A stretch of 64,000 nucleotides of DNA from Lampris incognitus (taxonomy: Eukaryota > Chordata > Actinopteri > Lampriformes > Lampridae), in the NCBI RefSeq assembly GCF_029633865.1, contig NC_079213.1, positions 97,077,403 to 97,141,402 of the forward strand, read 5' to 3'. The translations under genes and the position numbers were made by a program. A model generated the notes under the pieces. That model was not told the DNA's origin. It saw only the letters and a program-made list of their open reading frames with translations, and made no database searches. This document shows positions 58,061 through 64,000 of this stretch, piece by piece (the first letter of the stretch is position 1; each line of letters opens with the position of its first letter).

Positions 58061-59026
58061 GGTTTGTGTCTCGTAAATTAAAAGCGCCGGCTAAGTACCG
58101 CTTAACCGTCATGTTCAAAATGTGCCCCCTTCTAGCAAAGTGGCTCACTGGGTGAGCGTTACACAACCACCTCTCATCACCAATCGTATTCGCGTAATCC
58201 CCAATCATACATTTGATCACAGATCGAAGTTCCTGGAGTAGTTCCACATTCTCTTTGCTGACTTTCTTTACCCTTCACATTCTTTATACCCTTTCGTTCC
58301 ACCTGTCTTTTATTAAGTTTTTCTTGTTCACATGTTTTGGGCAAAGTCCATGCTGCCATACGTCGCAGTTCTCAGCGCAATATAAACTCTGCCTGTGTAG
58401 TGGTTATGGGGCTACATAATTCCCCTTATTGAGCTAGTAGGAGCGTTAGTTTACAGCTGCTGTTTCCTCGGTTCGGGTTTACAGTGACACACTTCCGCTG
58501 CGCGGGTTTTTTGTGGTTGTAATGGTGGAAGGAATAAATGGTGCACGTTGTGTAGCCGAAAGATAAAGTTGTCACGACTCCTGCTTGAGCTGCTCTACAC
58601 CTGCACATTAATCACCTTCATCAACACACAACGCATTCATTCCTACACATTGTGTTCTTTACAAGGCGCGCTATCTCAGGACGCCCGCACCCCGGACGTA
58701 TGCAGAAACGCGTGTCTTTCTCCGTAATTGACGTAGCCAAGTGTGACACTTTATCTATAGCACCCCATTCAGTCTCATTTTCTTCTTGGTGTTTTCCCAA
58801 AACTGTGACAGTTTTCTGTGTGACTTTCAGCAGTGAGCAACGTAGGTACCCTAATGATCAGTCCTTCCTTTCTCTTATTTCTTTGGTAGTTTTGACTTGC
58901 TTCTGAGCATTGTCTCAACGATCCTCTTTTTTGGGGGGGAGGGGGTCTCAGTCCCAATGTGTTAATCTCTTTGATTTTGCTTTTCACGACATTTTTTCTT
59001 CCTTTATGGACTGTCTGATGGACATA

Positions 59027-59032
<6 letters not shown>

Positions 59033-59071
<39 letters not shown>
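59033..59071. repeat. CT microsatellite
   Basis: About 19 CT units. Confidence 0.94.
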
Positions 59072-59075
<4 letters not shown>

Positions 59076-59481
59076 GCCTGATGACTTCGGAGCCTGTGAT
59101 GCGCCTTGTCTTCCCTTGGTCACCGTCCCACCTTCCTGGAGAGTTGCGCTATACAGTTTGCACTGTTTTTGTTTGAAAAAATGCTTTTATGCTCTTTGTT
59201 TTAGCTGCGGCAACTTCGGCATCACTCTCATCACTTCTCTCGTCTTCTTTCTCTCTGTGTGAATGCTGTGTCGAAGTCTGCCCCCGGTCTATTCTCTCTG
59301 CAGGGCCCCACTGAGCAGAGTTGGGGGTGTGGTGAGGGAGGGGTCCACTAAATTTGCCTTGCACTCTCTTTATAAGTTTATTATCTAGCACATTTAAATT
59401 TGCTAAATTGTATGCTTTTACTGTACGTATTCTATTCTACATTACCTTGCTCTGTGTAACCTATGATGTTACATTATAATT

Positions 59482-59490
59482 TTGTGTGTG

Positions 59491-59525
<35 letters not shown>

Positions 59526-59530
59526 GTGTT
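59482..59530. repeat. GT microsatellite
   Basis: GT run with one TTTG interruption. Confidence 0.93.
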
Positions 59531-59548
59531 TTGTGCATTTTGACACCT

Positions 59549-59668
59549 ATTGCAGGTCTGTCCATCCTGGAAAAGGGATCCCTCCTCTGTTGCTCTTCCT
59601 GAGGTTTCTCCCATATATTTTTTTTCCTGGTAGGGTTTTTCTCATGGAGTTTTTATTGTATCCCTAAA
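59549..59668 (+). mobile_element. Dispersed teleost repeat fragment (GGGATCCCTCCTCTGTTGCT type)
   Basis: Contains GTCCATCCTGGAAAAGGGAT, CCTCCTCTGTTGCTCTTCCT, GAGGTTTCTCCC and a GGTAGGGTTTTTCTCATGGA segment. I recall this order of phrases as a very common 3'-end repeat of fish non-LTR elements. The right end is decayed. Family placement needs a repeat-library search. Confidence 0.6.
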
Positions 59669-60156
59669 TAAGTCCATTTGTACATGAACTGAGGTTGCAC
59701 TATAATGATGTCTTCAAAGACTTCATTATAATCATTTGTTTTTAAGTTGCACTTGTTTTCATCTCAAACTTCAGCACTTCTTCCAAAATGACAATAAACC
59801 TCCAAAACCTGTGGACTCCTCGTGGCCTCGCCTTTATTTACCACTCAATTAGATGTAAAATACACATCCAAACTAACAAGACCAAGTCCATTTTCAATTT
59901 AATGAGTACCAGTTAGTACCAACCAATGATTAAATGCATGCTTATTACCATGGCACTCGTGTAGTCCTAACCGTGGCCTCCTATCCTACAAAAACAATAT
60001 CCCACTGCGTCTTGATGCATGCTCAATAATCCAGGTAGGAAAATCAAAGAAGGTTGAATCAGTTCATCCGGACACAACGTTTACTGACAGAAACGTATCT
60101 CTCAATAAACGTTGTATCCAGATGACCCGACTCAACCCTCCCCGAATATCTCATCC

Positions 60157-60293
60157 ATTCCATCCATTATCCAAACCGTTTATCCTGCTCTCGGGGTCGC
60201 TGGGATGCTGGAAAATATCCCAGCAGTCACTGGGCGGCAGGCAGGAGACACCCTGGACAGGCCGCCAGGCGATCACAGGGCCGACCTACTGTC
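60157..60293 (+). mobile_element. Truncated copy of the CATCC-headed dispersed repeat
   Basis: Same phrase order as 47262-47385 (CCATTATCCAAACCGTTTAT, GGTCGCTGGGATGCTGGA, GACACCCTGGACAGGCCGCC), extended a little to CACAGGGCCGAC and then lost. Confidence 0.8.
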
Positions 60294-60404
60294 TTGAATG
60301 GAAGAAGAGGCAAAGAAGTCCCTAGGTGTGAATGTGTCGGCCCTCTGACAGACTGGCGGCCTGTACAGGGTGTTTTCCCTGCCTGCCGCCCAAAGACTGC
60401 TGAG

Positions 60405-60545
60405 ATAGGACAGGGTCAGGTGTGTTTCACACATACAGGACAGAGTAACACATACAGGACAGGGTAAGGTGTGTTTCAAACTACAGGACAGGGTAACACA
60501 TACAGGTCAGGGTAACACATACAGGACAGGGTAAGGTGTGTTTCG
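60405..60545. repeat. Minisatellite with ACATACAGGACAGGGTA units
   Basis: Seven or so copies of a 17-20 bp unit (ACA)TACAGGACAGGGTAAC, alternating with GGTGTGTTTC spacers. This gives a higher-order period near 57-60 bp. Copies differ by single substitutions (CAGAGTA, CAGGTCAGG). Confidence 0.85.
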
Positions 60546-60795
60546 GACTGAATTCTATAGCCTGGATGGTCTCAACAGTTTGTACATTGGAATGATTTAT
60601 GTATGTCTCTTTGCTGTTGGATGATGACTTATGTGTACTGTAAAGTTTAATGTAGGTTTTTGCTATTTTTGTTTTTCCTCTGTCTTGTTTTTAAATGTAT
60701 GTTTCAAATGTATTGTTTTTATGTGGACCCCAGTAAGATTAGCGGTGCTTTAGGGCACAGCTAATGGGGATCCTGATAAATAAACAAATAAACAA
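60546..60795 (+). mobile_element. LINE 3'-end relic with AAATA tail
   Basis: Ends in GACCCCAGTAAGATTAGCGG, GGGCACAGCTAATGGGGATC and CTGATAAATAAACAAATAAA. This is the form of a common teleost non-LTR retrotransposon tail with short A-rich repeat. The upstream 200 bp is T-rich and probably 3' untranslated sequence of the element. Confidence 0.65.
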
Positions 60796-60797
60796 AA

Positions 60798-60870
60798 CAA
60801 ATAGGCTCCAGCACCCCGCGACCCTGATTAGGATAAATGGCTTGGAAAATGGATGGATGGATGGATGGAC
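60798..60870 (-). mobile_element. Inverted fragment of the CATCC-headed repeat
   Basis: Complement of the left end of the 47262-47385 family: AGGCTCCAGCACCCCGCGAC, GATTAGGATAA, then GGATGGATGGATGGATGG. It abuts the LINE tail. Confidence 0.75.
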
Positions 60871-61079
60871 AGATGTAAAATAGGTATGGTTAGTGCAGCC
60901 AATCATATTGCCACTGTTTTGCCGTAAACCGTTTATGATCCACATTCACAGAAACTTCATAAAATGTATTTTCTTTTTAATCCTCCAACATTTTTGACAT
61001 TCAGAAAATAAAGCATTTGAATTTACCGAATGGTATACCGAAAATCCTTCAAAACAACAGGAAACGTTTTCAGTTTTCC

Positions 61080-61540
61080 CTCGACAGAAATATAAAACAA
61101 AATGCGCAAACCGGAAGTCTTTCGTGCCTTTTGTGAATTTGAAACGTGACTGTGGTCCGTCCGTACGTACCTTGACTATCGCGGTATTTAATTGACCGGA
61201 CTGGGGGAAAAGGCGACCTCTGCTGATAGATTGTAAGAATTACAACTTAAGCTCTGCGTGGGTCATTTTCTCACGTGAGGTTTTGGAAGCTTTTTTTTAG
61301 AGGCGGAGACGTGGATAAGAAACTCAACCCACGTGGGAAAACTAATTTCCCTATTGATAAGCCCTTTAGTCTCAGCTTGTACAATTTGATTTTATTATTT
61401 GTTTGTAGATATAACACAAGCAATGCATGTTTAAACAATTTATCTTATTGGGTTTTCTCTTAATACACTGTGGAAAACGTAGAGGAGAAAAAGATGGCGG
61501 CGTACAGTAGGGGCGCAGTGAGGGCAGCTCCTATTCCTTT
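61080..61540. promoter_or_regulatory. Promoter-like block with ETS site and AAGATGGCGGC start
   Basis: A consensus ETS site ACCGGAAGT at 61110-61118 and CpG-containing sequence are followed on the plus strand by AAGATGGCGGCGTACAG at 61491 onward. That is the classic YY1/initiator-start motif of housekeeping genes. The ATG at 61494 opens MAAYSRGA, and a donor-like GCA|GTGAGG follows. No second exon was identified. Confidence 0.35.
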
Positions 61541-61965
61541 AGTTTAACCCCTTTCCGTGCAACGCAAGCACCCAAACAACTACTGCTGCCTCTTATCATA
61601 AATCAACCACTACATTGGACATGTCCCCGAAACCCCCCCCCCCCAAAAAAAACCAAAACAAAAGACAAGGAGCACTGAGGCTGTTCTGGAGGCCCAACAC
61701 CTTACACTTTGTTGGCTTTTCCTTTATTTTGTCCCCCGTCTGCTTGGTGGCAGTTTACTTTGAGTTTTTCTGCAATCCCTATGAAGACTCTCAAATCAAA
61801 GTTTTTTTTTTTTTTAATTTACACGTTTTAAAACATTGAGTTAAACGAGTGCTTCAGACCTTCTCCAGTCAGTCTGGAACGTTGATCATGACTTGACCTT
61901 TCCCAAAACAGTAAAACGTAGGAAAGCAGGCAGGGTCACAGCGTTACGCTTTAATTAACTTGATA

Positions 61966-62012
61966 TTTTCAAAATGAAAAGATGGCAGACACGTTTTTAA
62001 AAACGGACTTTT
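61966..62012. repeat. Direct repeat, copy A
   Basis: Contains TTTTCAAAATGAAAAGATGG and GTTTTTAAAAACGGACTTTT. Pairs with copy B 1,273 bp to the right; one mismatch in the first 46 bp, with weaker similarity extending leftward. Confidence 0.85.
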
Positions 62013-62619
62013 AATTATTCCACACATCAATAACAGGTGTTAGAATATGATCATTTTACAGTTTTCTTCAACAGGCAATAAACGTGCCCTCAAGATCCAA
62101 GCATTTTGGTACAGGAAATCACAATCTAAGCCTCAAGTGGTCCTCGATCAGTCCTTAGTGGCATCAGATTCAATACTGGTACCCATGAGTTTTTATTGTG
62201 TCAGTTTGCCAGGAACAACTGGTGGCGATTCAAAGCTTAACAAAATATTATTTAAATTTTTATTGTCTTTTAATATGAACATATAAAAAGACACAACAAA
62301 TAAAACTATTTACATTGTGGATTGTAAGCCTCTGCCCATGCTACCTTATGCATTATTGTAGGAGATGCCACTATACAGAAACTGACCCCTTTGCTCTCTT
62401 CAGCCCCTCTCATGCCCTGTTAACAGACAGATCTGGCTCAGCTTTAAAGAAGAAACCTGCGATGCCTGTCTTCTTTAACCTCGCATGGGAAAAGTGTAGG
62501 AGATCCGTTTGCGAGATGATCTTCTAAACCTAAGAGTAAATAAACAGTGACATCTAATATGGCTAGCCGTTCCTTATGACCAAAGACTAGTTAACGATGG
62601 GTATTAAGAGTTCTTTATT

Positions 62620-62748
62620 ATCCACCCATCCCCCAAACCGCTTATCCTGCTCTCAGGGTCACGGGGATGCTGGAGCCTATCCCACCAGCCACTGGGCAGC
62701 AGGCAGGGAGACACCCTGGACAGGTTGCCAGACCATCTCTCTCACTCA

Positions 62749-62824
<76 letters not shown>

Positions 62825-62965
62825 AGGGACAATTTAGCCTGGCCGATTCACCTGACCTACATGTCTTGGGACTGTGGGAGGAAACCGGACCACCCGGAGG
62901 AAACCCACGCAGACATGGGGAGAACATGCAAACTCCACACAGAGGACGACCCGGGACGACGTTGC
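62620..62965 (+). mobile_element. Longest copy of the CATCC-headed dispersed repeat, carrying a CA array
   Basis: The left part (CCCAAACCGCTTATCCTGCT, GATGCTGGAGCCTATCCC) is followed by a CA microsatellite at 62751-62821. The right part reads GGCCGATTCACCTGACCTAC, GGGAGGAAACCGGACCACCC and ACATGCAAACTCCACACAGA. The 62.87-62.93 kb segment is the shared right end also seen, inverted, at 53.5-53.8 kb, which shows that the two families share a module. The tRNA-like end is missing. Confidence 0.8.
62751..62821. repeat. CA microsatellite inside dispersed repeat
   Basis: About 35 CA units, apparently expanded from an internal CACA segment of the repeat. Confidence 0.95.
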
Positions 62966-63238
62966 TTCCAAACAGCTTACGCAGGAAAAAAAGCCTAGTC
63001 AGGGGCCAATCCATTATCAAAGGCAAAGTGCCATCAATCGTGCAGAAAGTTTTCAACATAGCAGTTCACTGATTCGTAAGCTGAGTCAAAGTGTCAAAAG
63101 AAGAGGCAAAATGGAAGACATTTTGACCAAACCTACCTTTTTCCAGCCATAAATCTAATTAGAAGATGTATTTGCAACAGTAAAGCCTAGATCAATGTAG
63201 AAAAGCAAGTAGGGCGATGGCATTACACTTTAACTTTA

Positions 63239-63285
63239 TTTTCAAAATGAAAAGATGGCAGACAGGTTTTTAAAAACGGACTTTT
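63239..63285. repeat. Direct repeat, copy B
   Basis: Same core as copy A with G for C in the GCAGACAG segment. The preceding 50 bp (AGAAAAGCAAGTAGGGC...) also aligns loosely with the sequence before copy A. Confidence 0.85.
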
Positions 63286-64000
63286 AGATACCATTTCCAT
63301 AACGGGCAACAAAAACAGACTGCAAGCATGTGTCTGAAATTAGTGCGGGAAATCTATTACTCCAAAAAACCCCTTGTTTTTCCCTTTTCTTGATCAGCAT
63401 GAATAATAGAGTGAGGCTGGGCTGAAGAGACCTGCTCAGTTGTCAGAGCCCCTCCATCCACACTACTAATCTGGGAAGCCTTGCACCGGCCTGGACAGGC
63501 CCTCAACACATGACATAATGAAAGAAAAAAAAAAAGGGGGGGGGGCGCCTTTTCTCATTCAAGTCTTTCCAATCAAAAGTTCTTTTGTCTTTATTCATTT
63601 TATTTTTTTTAACAGTACTATCGTAGACAAAAACCGAAGCCTTCACATCCAGCCTGAGAAAGAGCCATCACCCGTTGGTGATACTAGTGCAGGGGCAGGG
63701 GGGCGATGTTGCTCGGTGTAGAGCTCAGCACTGAATCAATTACTTTGAAACTGGTTGACAGCCAATCACTTTCAAGTTGCACCAACCAAAATGCATCTTC
63801 TGCAGCAAAATATTTTGAATGGCAGCTTAACCTAAGTGGGGCTGGTTCGAAAAAAAGGAAATATTCAGATAAGCAGAAGCACCATGAGCCTGGATCATTT
63901 TCAACTCGTACAAATATCAATATCAAAATTCCTGCCTTCCCGAACAAAGCGCTCCTGTCTGTATCGAACTCTTTGCCATGCCAATTATTATGTACAGTTA

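Larger units (their letters stand above)
58061..61080. other. Repeat-rich region right of map2k2
   Basis: No exon I can support. Contents are a CT run, a GT run, dispersed-repeat fragments, a minisatellite and LINE-tail relics (listed separately). The 58.1-59.0 kb part is unremarkable unique sequence. Confidence 0.6.
61541..64000. other. Unassigned right end
   Basis: No gene named. It contains a near-exact local duplication (61966-62012 and 63239-63285), a long dispersed-repeat copy at 62620-62965 and several short open frames. One at 61615-61839 has a hydrophobic stretch (FVGFSFILSPVCLVAVYF) and one on the minus strand at 63684-63805 ends IAPLPLH. Neither matches a family I know. Confidence 0.5.

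Noticed and set aside
60405-60545. CRISPR-like array
   Set aside because: Units are 17-20 bp with non-unique spacers in a vertebrate context; it is a minisatellite.

Overview
The window is vertebrate nuclear DNA, almost certainly from a teleost fish. Coding sequence occurs only as short exons with GT-AG splice sites. CA, GA and TA microsatellites are everywhere. Several repeats look like teleost families: a tRNA-derived SINE, repeats with a 'sequence ending in cacggtggc' tRNA-like head, and LINE 3' ends. All three recognised genes match vertebrate developmental and signalling genes.

Layout. (1) About 1-10.8 kb, minus strand: the 5' part of tcf3 (E2A, a class I bHLH E-protein). The start-codon exon is at 6860-6959 and the next coding exon at 4414-4486. 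A GC-rich candidate promoter and first exon lies near 10.65-10.96 kb; the remaining exons lie left of the window. (2) About 10.96-26.5 kb: a gene-poor stretch with long CA and GA arrays and several AT-rich, homeodomain/POU-rich blocks that look like conserved enhancers. It also holds an unexplained 68-codon open frame at 16.03-16.23 kb. (3) 28.2-32.97 kb, minus strand: zbtb7a, a BTB/POZ four-zinc-finger repressor. Its coding sequence is complete in three exons (615 aa as assembled here). Its 5' non-coding exon is not certain; one candidate donor is at 44.13 kb. (4) 46.35-57.5 kb, minus strand: map2k2 (MEK2). The 11-exon reading frame is complete, every junction keeps phase, and it encodes 399 aa; a poly(A) signal lies at 46349-46354. 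Its introns carry a SINE, a tRNA-headed repeat and an intact-looking non-autonomous hAT element with an 8-bp target duplication. (5) 57.3-64 kb: the map2k2 CpG/ETS promoter, a possible bidirectional start, many LINE/SINE relics, a short minisatellite, a local duplication about 1.27 kb apart and a second promoter-like segment near 61.1-61.5 kb. No gene there could be named.

How the genes relate: tcf3, zbtb7a and map2k2 all read right to left. ZBTB7A and MAP2K2 are also neighbours on human 19p13.3, which supports the orthology calls. TCF3 is on the same human band but far away, so its position next to zbtb7a here is a compact arrangement worth checking. The gene products act separately: MEK2 in the RAF-MEK-ERK kinase cascade, and tcf3 and zbtb7a as transcription factors prominent in blood-cell fate. 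No bacterial-type system, CRISPR array or provirus was seen. Exon calls rest on reading codons and splice consensus by eye; no database search was run.
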